64,000 nt of DNA from a virus: the IMG/VR virus record IMGVR_UViG_3300031857_000054, positions 1 to 64,000 of that record; one strand, 5' to 3'. Under the pieces are notes generated by a model, which made no database searches, was not told the DNA's origin, and saw only the letters and a program-made list of their open reading frames with translations. Numbering within the stretch: the first letter of the stretch is position 1; every line of letters starts with the position of its first letter. This document shows positions 31,459 to 37,035 of the stretch, piece by piece. Both the position numbers and the translations under genes were made by a program.

Positions 31459-31514
31459 TTCGGTTAAGGGATACTATCCCAAAAGGGGTTCAGCACAAAG
31501 ATAATTCTTTGTAG

Positions 31515-31787
31515 TTAATCCTGACCAACTTGCTTAGCCATAGAGTACAGCATGGCTTTTTGGAAAAGGTCCCTTAAGTCTCTGTCGCTATCTAAAGCTG
31601 CAGCTAATGTTTGTACAAGTTGACCTTTTTTTCCTTGGATAGTCGCACGAACAGATGTTTGCTCACCAAGGTCTACATAACCAATAGCAATCAATCCTTC
31701 TCTTTCACCGTTAAGGTCTAGTTGTTTAATAGTTTCAAATACACTGTCTAGTTGAAACTCTTCTGGGTTTTCATTTTGTTCTGACAT
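31515..31787 (-). CDS. Unrecognised 90-aa protein
   Basis: MSEQNENPEEFQLDSVFETI, then beta-rich IAIGYVDLGEQTSVRATIQG and a helical C-terminus LRDLFQKAMLYSMAKQVGQD. Soluble. T-rich leader at 31810-31823 and a CTTACG-type repeat (31848-31870) upstream. It stands alone ahead of the RNA cluster and could be co-transcribed with it. Confidence 0.55.
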   Translation of the reverse strand: MSEQNENPEEFQLDSVFETIKQLDLNGEREGLIAIGYVDLGEQTSVRATIQGKKGQLVQTLAAALDSDRDLRDLFQKAMLYSMAKQVGQD

Positions 31788-31914
31788 AGGTTTCTAATAT
31801 TAGTAGGATAGGAAAGAAAAAAGAAAGGCCTATAAGGAAGAGATTAGTTAGCCCGTAAGATTGTATAGCCGCTTAAATTGATTAATCGCACACCATGGCT
31901 ACTGTTACCCTACT

Positions 31915-32336
31915 CCCCTATATAGAACAACTAACAGTAGAGAGAGAGAGAGAGTAATACCCGTAGATATAGAGAGAGGTATAGTAATGTCCTATAGAAC
32001 CGTATATAACCCTATCTGTAGTTTATCTATATTAAGTCGTTGTCAGTTATCTTAACCTAATGCAATTTAGAGTGAAGAGATAAAACTATGGGGGGATGAG
32101 TCCCCATCTCTCTAATGCATTCATTATCAATTAGTTATGAGAATCAATTCTTTGCTTTTTGCTGTAGTTTAGTGCACAAATATGCAATTCTCAGGCACTT
32201 TATTTGGTGTAAAATAGCGATAAATTGCATGAATTAGCTTCAAATAAGTGGCTTATGATTAGAACGTAAGATGTTAGAGCAGTTGCTTTTTTACTCTCTT
32301 TGGTTCCTACTGTTATTGTCTCTCTCTATATAGGGG
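31915..32336. repeat. Imperfect inverted repeat pair flanking 420 bp
   Basis: CCCCTATATAGA (31915-31926) with AACAGTAG (31933-31940) mirrors CTACTGTT (32307-32314) with TCTATATAGGGG (32325-32336). Confidence 0.6.
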
Positions 32337-32364
32337 AAAACAAAAGCACCCCGAAGGGTGCTCT
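32337..32364 (-). terminator. Terminator of the 193-aa gene
   Basis: AGCACCC/GGGTGCT stem with CGAA loop (32345-32362), followed on the minus strand by TTTGTTTTCCCC. Confidence 0.85.
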
Positions 32365-32374
32365 TGGTTAACTG

Positions 32375-32956
32375 TTAGAAGGGAACATCGTCCGCATTCG
32401 CAGTTTCTTCTGCGGGAACATTCTCTGTAAGTGAAGAGAGGTCCGCTGTAGTACGCTGTGCGACAACCATTACTTTGTCAGCGTAGTCCTTGGTATCAGG
32501 GCGCAAGAAGCACTTACGATACACAAAGTTGCCGTGTCCGTCAGTAACACGCTGTTTGGTTTCTCTGTCCAATTTGAAGGCAGATTCACGAACAATGTAG
32601 TTACCGTTAGCGTCCTTTTCATTGATGATTTTGTAACTAACGGCTTCGTTAAAGTCAGCAGTTTCAATGATTTGGATACGCACAGCACGACCGAAAACAG
32701 ATTCCAAGTTTACAGGGCTGATGCCGTTGTCTTGGAATTTGTAGGGTTCGCTAGAAGAGGTATGCGAAATTTCGTCGGCTTTAATGCCAAAGGCTTTTTC
32801 GAATACATCCATAGAGAATGTGTGAATAGCGGTACGCAATAAACGAGATTGCAAACCGAGTGAGAAGGCGGATAGTGAGTCGGATTCTACGCCACATAGA
32901 ACGCTAACGGAACCTTTTCCGTTAACCCAAGCCGAATAAGCGTTAACTGTGCTCAT
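32375..32956 (-). CDS. Early-region protein with SSB-like C-terminal tip, 193 aa
   Basis: MSTVNAYSAWVNGKGSVSVL begins a beta-rich domain (VLCGVESDSLSAFSLGLQSRLL, FGRAVRIQIIETADFNEAVS, IVRESAFKLDRETKQRV). The tail ends EETANADDVPF, matching the D-D-x-P-F tip by which bacterial SSB recruits partner proteins. It may be a phage ssDNA-binding protein or a decoy for SSB partners. GC-rich codons compared with neighbours (ACGGCTTCG, GCGTCC). Own terminator and T-rich leader. Confidence 0.6.
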   Translation of the reverse strand: MSTVNAYSAWVNGKGSVSVLCGVESDSLSAFSLGLQSRLLRTAIHTFSMDVFEKAFGIKADEISHTSSSEPYKFQDNGISPVNLESVFGRAVRIQIIETADFNEAVSYKIINEKDANGNYIVRESAFKLDRETKQRVTDGHGNFVYRKCFLRPDTKDYADKVMVVAQRTTADLSSLTENVPAEETANADDVPF

Positions 32957-33324
32957 ACTGAATAGTAATTAGGCAAAAAGGAAAAGAAAAAACCCCCGTA
33001 GGGGGGATATCGGCCGTTAGGCGTAAGACCGTTAAACGCAAATGACCGAGCGAAGCGAGGTCTTATTGGCTTTGTTTAACTTTTATTTGTCTCAACACGG
33101 GGAATTTTTTGACTAGCCCTGTTTTGTTTAACTTTTTGTTTAACGTTTGGCTTACAAACTTACACAAACTTGTACCTGTTAAGCCGTAATTAGGACGTAA
33201 GATTGTAGTGTAGGCTTATCTTTTTTAGAGAAGAGGTGGTAATAGTAGGAAGGAAAAGAAAAAACGGAGGACGGTGATTAGGACTTAAGATGGTAGTGTA
33301 GGATGTCCTAGAGTACCAAAGGAG
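32957..33324. other. Noncoding region with TTTGTTTAAC repeats
   Basis: About 370 bp with no start codon on the minus strand. It has a CCCCC/GGGGG hairpin plus T-rich leader (32981-33006), three direct copies of TTTGTTTAAC (33071-33080, 33123-33132, 33135-33144) and one inverted GTTAAAC (33031-33037), a GC-rich GACCGAGCGAAGCGAGGTC hairpin (33043-33061, containing the very stable GCGAAGC mini-hairpin), three CTTACG-type repeats (33017, 33190, 33278), and a second T-rich leader (33250-33265) with no gene after it. Candidate origin or control region. Confidence 0.55.
32983..33006 (-). terminator. Hairpin plus T-rich leader before the 193-aa gene
   Basis: CCCCC/GGGGG stem with a 3-nt loop, then TTTTTTCTTTTCC on the minus strand, 29 bp before the ATG at 32956. 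Confidence 0.7.
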
Positions 33325-33612
33325 TCAGTCAGACTCCCTTGGATACACTATGAGACCTTTAGGTGTTAGTTCCGCTAGATCTTCCACAAAGCCGTCAACA
33401 AGTGTCTCTATTAGAGTGTACTTGTCAAAGACCATTACTAGAACTACACCGTGGTGAGTTTTAGTTGCTGTGTAGGATATGGGATGCATGTCTTTTACGA
33501 CATTACTTACGAAGGTTGAGTCATCTGATGTCATCTTCAATGAATCATTGACTTGTTGTCCACATGCTGTACAAGCCATGGACAAGAATAGGATTACGAA
33601 TAATGTTCTCAT
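33325..33612 (-). CDS. Small lipoprotein/exported protein, 95 aa
   Basis: MRTLFVILFLSMACTACGQQ is a signal peptide with a lipobox-like ACTAC site. Mature part is beta-rich (SYTATKTHHGVVLVMVFDKY, LTPKGLIVYPRESD). Probably lipid-anchored; a superinfection-exclusion role is possible for a small early lipoprotein but not proven. T-rich leader GTTTATTCTTTCTTATCCTATG directly before the ATG. Confidence 0.6.
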   Translation of the reverse strand: MRTLFVILFLSMACTACGQQVNDSLKMTSDDSTFVSNVVKDMHPISYTATKTHHGVVLVMVFDKYTLIETLVDGFVEDLAELTPKGLIVYPRESD

Positions 33613-33615
33613 AGG

Positions 33616-33646
33616 ATAAGAAAGAATAAACCCCCCGAAGGGGGTT
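33616..33646 (-). terminator. Hairpin plus leader
   Basis: AACCCCC/GGGGGTT stem with CGAA loop, ending the gene at 33651; on the minus strand it runs directly into TTTATTCTTTC, the leader of the gene at 33612. Confidence 0.8.
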
Positions 33647-33650
33647 ATTG

Positions 33651-33998
33651 TTAGTCTTTACGTGGTCTACCCCGTTTGCCTTTAGGCTTGTCACTCTCTT
33701 CAGGTTCTACTGCTACTTCAGGTTCCACGTAATCCCAAGGCTTACCGAAGTACTCGAGATATGTTCTCTCCATTTCACGCAAGGTAGCACCGATGCTTTC
33801 TTGGTATTTGAACTGTTGAGTGAGTGTGAACTCTGACTGAAGGTTGCCGAGCATTTTAGACACGGTTCTTTCTTTGGTCAATTTGTAGAAATCTAATTGA
33901 CGTTCGATAGTGTAGCGCATTTCCATTTCTAGATTCTCTGCGTGTTTTTGAAGCATGTCGTTAATCAACGATTTAGCTTCGGGTGAGTTGGCTCTCAT
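33651..33998 (-). CDS. Coiled-coil protein with C-terminal AT-hook, 115 aa
   Basis: Long helix (LINDMLQKHAENLEMEMRYT, LGNLQSEFTLTQQFKYQESI), acidic linker (VEPEVAVEPEESDKP), and KGKRGRPRKD at the end, a perfect GRPRK AT-hook that binds the minor groove of A/T-rich DNA. Likely binds phage or host DNA, perhaps as a nucleoid-like protein. Cassette with its own hairpin and T-rich leader. Confidence 0.65.
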   Translation of the reverse strand: MRANSPEAKSLINDMLQKHAENLEMEMRYTIERQLDFYKLTKERTVSKMLGNLQSEFTLTQQFKYQESIGATLREMERTYLEYFGKPWDYVEPEVAVEPEESDKPKGKRGRPRKD

Positions 33999-34004
33999 AG
34001 CAGT

Positions 34005-34035
34005 AGGGAAAAGAAAAAAGAAGTCGTTAGACTTC
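34005..34035 (-). terminator. Hairpin plus T-rich leader
   Basis: GAAGTC/GACTTC stem with GTTA loop (34020-34035), then TTTTTTCTTTTCCC on the minus strand before the ATG at 33998. Confidence 0.7.
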
Positions 34036-34305
34036 CTTAAACTTTTTTAGTTGGTTAGTAAGAGTAGTCCATTCTATTCTTACTGTTGCCATCACCATCC
34101 TTAATGCTTTACTTTGTCTTTCGTTTCTTTCTTTCTCTTCTTGATTTAGTCCGATGAGTGGATTTTTACCTACTCTTTCCCTTCTTCTGTTTTCCACCTC
34201 AATCCTGTAAGTTTCCTTTTCTACCTTTGCTAATTGTCTACCTAACTTACCCAGAATGTCTTCCACAATCTGTAGCCGTAGTTCTAACATTATTTTTGAT
34301 TCCAT
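34027..34305 (-). CDS. Coiled-coil protein, 92 aa
   Basis: MESKIMLELRLQIVEDILGKLGRQLAKVEK opens a continuous charged helix that runs to the end (NQEEKERNERQSKALRMVMA). Probably a dimeric coiled coil. Leader CTTTTTTCTTTCCTATTATATG abuts the ATG; a host-type TAnnTTTG box is absent. Confidence 0.55.
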   Translation of the reverse strand: MESKIMLELRLQIVEDILGKLGRQLAKVEKETYRIEVENRRRERVGKNPLIGLNQEEKERNERQSKALRMVMATVRIEWTTLTNQLKKFKEV

Positions 34306-34307
34306 AT

Positions 34308-34338
34308 AATAGGAAAGAAAAAAGGTCTTACGACCCTT
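34308..34338 (-). terminator. Hairpin plus T-rich leader
   Basis: AAAGGTC/GACCCTTT stem, then TTTTTTCTTTCC on the minus strand before the ATG at 34305. Confidence 0.65.
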
Positions 34339-34516
34339 TCTCTATCAACTCACGGTATTTCCTAGCCTCATGCAGTAGATCTACTACATTGGATAGGAAC
34401 GACCGTTCAAGTCGAGCCAACGCTTTGTGTGAGTCATTCTCTGACTCATTAAGTTCTAATTGGATATCTACCACGATAGACTCCAACGCATCGAATACAT
34501 ATTCATATTTCTCCAT
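34328..34516 (-). CDS. Coiled-coil protein, 62 aa
   Basis: Start chosen at ATG 34516 (MEKYEYVFDALESIVVDIQL) because the T-rich leader GTTTTTTCTTTCTCATTGTATG ends exactly on it; an upstream in-frame start would run through the leader. Helical and acidic (ELNESENDSHKALARLERSF). No family recognised. Confidence 0.6.
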   Translation of the reverse strand: MEKYEYVFDALESIVVDIQLELNESENDSHKALARLERSFLSNVVDLLHEARKYRELIEKGS

Positions 34517-34586
34517 ACAATGAGAAAGAAAAAACTCTCTATCGTAGTTAGTTCTTAAGATTACAGTGCAGCCCAATCCAAGTTAA

Positions 34587-34602
34587 AAGGGGCTTTCGCC
34601 CC
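34587..34602 (-). terminator. Terminator of the 39-aa lipoprotein gene
   Basis: GGGGC/GCCCC stem with TTTC loop, followed on the minus strand by TTTTAAC. Confidence 0.75.
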
Positions 34603-34607
34603 TGATG

Positions 34608-34727
34608 TTAGAATTTGTTGAACTCGTTGTGCCAGTAATTCTTGTTTGACTTGCTACAACTGTGACCACGACCTGATGCGCAGGACATCAGTCCCACAAT
34701 CACCACTGCTACTATTAGATATCTCAT
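34608..34727 (-). CDS. 39-aa lipoprotein
   Basis: MRYLIVAVVIVGLMSCASGR is a short lipoprotein signal with lipobox LMSC, followed by an 18-residue mature part rich in Cys, Asn and aromatic residues (CSKSNKNYWHNEFNKF). The leader GTTTTTTCTTTTCTATTGTATG ends on its ATG and a terminator follows its stop, so it is a complete cassette despite its size. It may modify the envelope during infection. Confidence 0.65.
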   Translation of the reverse strand: MRYLIVAVVIVGLMSCASGRGHSCSKSNKNYWHNEFNKF

Positions 34728-34730
34728 ACA

Positions 34731-34767
34731 ATAGAAAAGAAAAAACTACCCTGATATGCAGGGTAGT
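34731..34767 (-). terminator. Hairpin plus T-rich leader
   Basis: ACTACCC/GGGTAGT stem (34745-34767), then TTTTTTCTTTTC before the ATG at 34727. Confidence 0.75.
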
Positions 34768-34866
34768 TGTAAGGGCGCTACCCCATGTTGTGGTCTTACG
34801 TGAACTAGCTTTACGTTCACCGCACTTTGGCAGATGAGTACATAATAGTAGGATATCCCTACTACT
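34768..34866 (-). ncRNA. Cassette without a gene, small RNA candidate
   Basis: Between the T-rich leader at 34866-34880 and the terminator at 34745 there is only an 8-codon frame. The segment folds (GTGAAC/GTTCAC around 34800-34820; GGGTAGCGCCC near 34770-34785). A cassette that carries an RNA instead of a protein is one explanation. Confidence 0.35.
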
Positions 34867-34896
34867 ATAAGAAAGAAAAAAAGCCCGTGAGGGCTT
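34866..34896 (-). terminator. Hairpin plus T-rich leader
   Basis: AAGCCC/GGGCTT stem with GTGA loop (34881-34896), then TTTTTTTCTTTCTTATAG on the minus strand. Confidence 0.75.
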
Positions 34897-34900
34897 TCTT

Positions 34901-35074
34901 CTAGGCTTTCTTTCGAGGCCAACTCAATAGTGCAAGTGCCCAGTAACCTAGTGCAATACATGCACTGAAGTACTGAATAGGACTACCAATAGGACACGCT
35001 GTCAAGGCAACCCATGCAGCCATCAAGCCCAATCCTATCAGGAACAAGCTTGGAATCTCTCTGTATTTACTCAT
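34901..35074 (-). CDS. 57-aa membrane protein, two TM helices
   Basis: MSKYREIPSLFLIGLGLMAA begins TM1 (residues ~9-25), a short loop (TACPIGSPIQY), TM2 FSACIALGYWALALL, and a basic end SWPRKKA. Leader GTTTATTCTTTCTCATAGTGCTATG ends on its ATG, and a hairpin follows its stop. Function unknown. Confidence 0.65.
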   Translation of the reverse strand: MSKYREIPSLFLIGLGLMAAWVALTACPIGSPIQYFSACIALGYWALALLSWPRKKA

Positions 35075-35081
35075 AGCACTA

Positions 35082-35110
35082 TGAGAAAGAATAAACCGTC
35101 GTTAGACGGT
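35082..35110 (-). terminator. Hairpin plus leader
   Basis: ACCGTC/GACGGT stem with GTTA loop (35095-35110), then TTTATTCTTTCTC on the minus strand. Confidence 0.7.
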
Positions 35111-35332
35111 TCTTCTTCTCTTTGTGTGTGCCATATCAATCCAGGTCAGCACTGCAATTGGCACCATCCATCCGAAGGCGAAGACCCACTCTACGACCTT
35201 GGTGAACTCTTCGCCCCAATCCGCGACCATTCCTGCTCTGAAATACACAGTCATGAAGCCACTTGCTACTACCCAAACCAAACCACTGATTGCCGCAATG
35301 GCAATCAATGTACTCTTTATTATTCTATTCAT
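35102..35332 (-). CDS. 76-aa membrane protein, two TM helices
   Basis: Start chosen at ATG 35332 (MNRIIKSTLIAIAAISGLVW), directly behind the leader GTTTTTTCTTTCTTATTCTATG. TM1 residues 7-27, then FRAGMVADWGEEFTK, TM2 VVEWVFAFGWMVPIAVLTWI, and a basic tail HTKRRRTV. Similar in style to the preceding 57-aa protein. Confidence 0.6.
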   Translation of the reverse strand: MNRIIKSTLIAIAAISGLVWVVASGFMTVYFRAGMVADWGEEFTKVVEWVFAFGWMVPIAVLTWIDMAHTKRRRTV

Positions 35333-35335
35333 AGA

Positions 35336-35372
35336 ATAAGAAAGAAAAAACAATAGGACTAATGTCCTATTG
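35336..35372 (-). terminator. Hairpin plus T-rich leader
   Basis: 9-bp stem CAATAGGAC/GTCCTATTG (35351-35372) then TTTTTTCTTTCTTATTC on the minus strand. It contains the stop region of the gene at 35359. Confidence 0.8.
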
Positions 35373-35541
35373 CTTTTGACTTACAATAATAGTAGGCATC
35401 CATAGCATCGGATGTTGTTTCATCCCATTCTACTCTTGTCTCTAGTTTAGGGTTCTTCTCGCAGAACTCATTGTAAGTCATTCCTTCTGTGTAGACCAAT
35501 GTCTCATCATTGTACGCTACTTGCGTGATTGTTATCTTCAT
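35359..35541 (-). CDS. Unrecognised 60-aa acidic protein
   Basis: MKITITQVAYNDETLVYTEG (beta hairpin), MTYNEFCEKNPKLETRVEWD, DAYYYCKSKAIGH. Small, acidic, soluble. Leader GTTTATTCTGTTCCATAGTATG ends on its ATG. Confidence 0.55.
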   Translation of the reverse strand: MKITITQVAYNDETLVYTEGMTYNEFCEKNPKLETRVEWDETTSDAMDAYYYCKSKAIGH

Positions 35542-35546
35542 ACTAT

Positions 35547-35577
35547 GGAACAGAATAAACCTGCCCCGAAGGGCAGG
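35547..35577 (-). terminator. Hairpin plus leader
   Basis: 7-bp stem CCTGCCC/GGGCAGG with CGAA loop (35560-35577), then TTTATTCTGTTCC on the minus strand. Confidence 0.75.
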
Positions 35578-35587
35578 CTCTCTCTCT

Positions 35588-35902
35588 CTAGAACGGCAGC
35601 TCGTCGACCTCTTCTTCTCTTGCCTCGAATGGACTTGCTGCTTCTACTATCATTGGCTCGTCCTTCATCCACCCACCATCTATCCAAGTATAGTAGTAGG
35701 TAGTGTAATCCATACAGTACTCAGGCATGTGTTGGTTCTCGTCTGGATGATATACAGCATACTCTCTCCATGTCCCAACTCGCACGATGCCTCCGTGTCC
35801 TTCCACCTGAACTTCCATCCCACTGACATCAAGACCCATCTCGTTCCACGAAGTTGCCATCTCTTCCGCGACAGCAACTAACTTTTTAAATTTATCTATC
35901 AT
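35588..35902 (-). CDS. 104-aa protein with SSB-like C-terminal tip
   Basis: MIDKFKKLVAVAEEMATSWN, then beta-rich VEVQVEGHGGIVRVGTWREY-like body (GMEVQVEGHGGIVRVG) and YYTWIDGGWMKDEPMIVEAA. The C-terminus EAREEEVDELPF matches the acidic D-x-L-P-F tips typical of Bacteroidota SSB. It may bind SSB-interacting host proteins. Leader GTTTATTCTGTTCTATCCTGCTATG lies before the ATG. Confidence 0.6.
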   Translation of the reverse strand: MIDKFKKLVAVAEEMATSWNEMGLDVSGMEVQVEGHGGIVRVGTWREYAVYHPDENQHMPEYCMDYTTYYYTWIDGGWMKDEPMIVEAASPFEAREEEVDELPF

Positions 35903-36082
35903 AGCAGGATAGAACAGAATAAACTCCTCTGAAATGACGGGGGGTACCCCGACACTCTATCGGAAGATGGGGGGATCTAATCTAACATCCCCCACCCTCG
36001 TATAGACATCCTAAAATTGTGGGGGTTGAAAATTTTGGGGGTGATTTGGCTGTTGAGGTGCTTGGGACCGAAATAGGTAAGA
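35903..36082 (-). other. Noncoding G/C hairpin region at the head of the small-gene array
   Basis: 180 bp with a GGGGTACCCC palindrome (35941-35950), a hairpin GGGGGAT/ATCCCCC (35970-35993), and runs of G. The first T-rich leader (35911-35924) lies at its left edge. It probably ends the 36083 transcript and starts the small-gene array. Confidence 0.5.
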
Positions 36083-36700
36083 TTAGTTACCAGGAACTAC
36101 ATCGTAGTAGTAGCTATCGGTATCTTCTGATACCCATCTGTCTGATTGGTTCTCTACACTTGGGTGTTCTGTGTCTACTTTTATAGCAGTAGGACTTACA
36201 GGGAAGGGTTTAGTTACCCAGTTAGAATCTTTCCAGAATATGCGGTTATTGGGCATGCATAGTAGGTATCCCTCATCTGCTACTAGTATATGCCCTGCCT
36301 TATAGTCGGAAGGCTCATCACTGTATGGGTTATTGTACCAGTCTACTGTGAACAGGTAATTGGCCCAAATCAAACTTTTGTCTTTAAGGATTACCTGGCA
36401 TCTATGCTCGCTTAGGAAATCATAATGAACTATGCTTACGTTTTCACTAAAGCAGTCCCACAGTTGTTTGAAGTGATAGGGAATGTCATTTTCAGTTTCT
36501 TTTAAGTAGAGTTCACTTATAGGTACTCTAGATCTAAGCATTCCGTAGTCTGTAATAACGTGAAAGGTAAGGATTTTACCTGCTACACTCTGTATGGCAA
36601 AGGCATATACGTTGTCGTATTCTAAATCTTCAGAGTTTTTAGTAAAGTAAGAACGTTTGACTAGAGCCTTAAAGTGTGGGATGTTGGAGTTTAGTTGCAT
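36083..36700 (-). CDS. Unrecognised 205-aa protein
   Basis: Start at ATG 36700 (MQLNSNIPHFKALVKRSYFT); a TTG three codons earlier is less likely. Beta-rich (VYAFAIQSVAGKILTFHVIT, GHILVADEGYLLCMPNN) with Asp/Trp-rich loops. A TAACTTTG promoter box at 36707-36714 lies only 7 bp upstream, so the mRNA would be almost leaderless. Divergent from the late operon. Function unknown. Confidence 0.6.
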   Translation of the reverse strand: MQLNSNIPHFKALVKRSYFTKNSEDLEYDNVYAFAIQSVAGKILTFHVITDYGMLRSRVPISELYLKETENDIPYHFKQLWDCFSENVSIVHYDFLSEHRCQVILKDKSLIWANYLFTVDWYNNPYSDEPSDYKAGHILVADEGYLLCMPNNRIFWKDSNWVTKPFPVSPTAIKVDTEHPSVENQSDRWVSEDTDSYYYDVVPGN

Positions 36701-36706
36701 TGTATA

Positions 36707-36714
36707 CAAAGTTA
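36707..36714 (-). promoter_or_regulatory. Promoter -7 box for the 205-aa gene
   Basis: Minus-strand TAACTTTG (TAnnTTTG), 7 bp upstream of ATG 36700. Confidence 0.55.
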
Positions 36715-36987
36715 GTAAATATTTATTTGGTGGATTTCTTTATAGGGTAGTTACGATGGAAGTAGAAGTGGTCTTATTTTATCGGTAAAATGCGGTTCCC
36801 TGCGGGGTTCCCTCTATCCTTAGGTGTGAATAACTTCTTCTTTCCTTTCTCTTGATTTTCTACTTACCTTTGGGGGACTACAGGGGGTTAGGGTGACATA
36901 CCAAGTAAACTGTAGTTAAATCCTTGGGTCCTACTAGTAGTTGAGTTTTCCTTATTAAGGGGTAGTGTGCCTTGTTGGTTTTACCTC

Positions 36988-37017
36988 TTGACTTTAATCT
37001 GTAAAGTGATATATTTG
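36988..37017 (+). promoter_or_regulatory. Late-region promoter
   Basis: TTGAC at 36988-36992 and TATATTTG at 37010-37017, spaced 17 bp; 18 bp before the ATG at 37036. The same TTGAC/TATATTTG pair recurs at 50367-50396. Confidence 0.75.
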
Positions 37018-37035
37018 TAGTAAGTATCTTTAACT

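Larger units (their letters stand above)
30711..31514 (-). other. Noncoding region of tandem structured RNAs
   Basis: About 800 bp without a plausible coding frame. On the minus strand it holds, in order of transcription: a hairpin GGGATA/TATCCC (31468-31480); a long hairpin (31404-31458) with U tract; the 125-nt tRNA-like RNA (31272-31396) with terminator 31235-31258; a hairpin ACTCTGAC/GTCAGAGT (31171-31217); a hairpin GTTTCCC/GGGAAAC (31128-31151); tRNA-Glu; a hairpin CTTATGGG/CCCATAAG (30972-30996); TTATGG/CCATAA (30895-30914); AACCACAT/ATGTGGTT (30807-30838); and a final terminator (30774-30799). It looks like one RNA-gene transcript or several short ones. Confidence 0.7.
31788..32374 (-). 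other. Noncoding region with inverted repeats
   Basis: About 590 bp without a coding frame. Contents: T-rich leader of the 31515 gene; a (GA)n run at 31939-31954; an imperfect inverted repeat pair 31915-31940 and 32307-32336 (CCCCTATATAGA ... AACAGTAG against CTACTGTT ... TCTATATAGGGG); TGCAATT copies at 32061, 32183 and, inverted, 32223-32229; a GGGG/CCCC hairpin near 32085-32105; and one CTTACG-type repeat (32259-32281). Candidate replication origin or regulatory region. Confidence 0.55.
31848..34571 (-). repeat. Imperfect ~24-bp repeat with core ATCTTACG
   Basis: Plus-strand form TTAGnACGTAAGATnGTAGTG. Copies at 31848-31870, 32259-32281, 33017-33034 (short), 33190-33214, 33278-33302 and 34548-34571. 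Four lie 13-26 bp upstream (minus strand) of T-rich leaders. Possible operator or promoter element. Confidence 0.55.
29339..35924 (-). repeat. Array of T-rich leader elements (TTTWTTCTTTYY...TATG)
   Basis: Minus-strand copies at 35911-35924, 35547-35560, 35336-35351, 35082-35096, 34866-34880, 34731-34745, 34521-34535, 34308-34322, 34005-34020, 33616-33630, 33250-33265, 32981-32996, 31810-31823, 31221-31236, 30730-30743 and 29339-29354. Core TTTTTTCTTTYC or TTTATTCTTTCT, usually directly behind a G/C hairpin, often ending with AT-nn-TATG at the start codon. Further copies at 21271-21285 and 17513-17526. No TAnnTTTG box lies between these elements and their genes. Confidence 0.8.
36701..37035. 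other. Divergent promoter region between early and late blocks
   Basis: 335 bp without genes. Contains the minus promoter box TAACTTTG (36707-36714), a G/C hairpin-like stretch GGTTCCCTGCGGGGTTCCC (36793-36811), and the plus-strand late promoter (36988-37017). The rest is T-rich. Confidence 0.6.

Noticed and set aside
31921-31980. GA-rich short repeats as a CRISPR-like array
   Set aside because: Only a simple (GA)n run; no regular spacers and no repeat of CRISPR length anywhere in the window.
34817-34843. 8-codon frame after the T-rich leader at 34866
   Set aside because: Too short to support as a gene; noted only as part of a possible RNA cassette.
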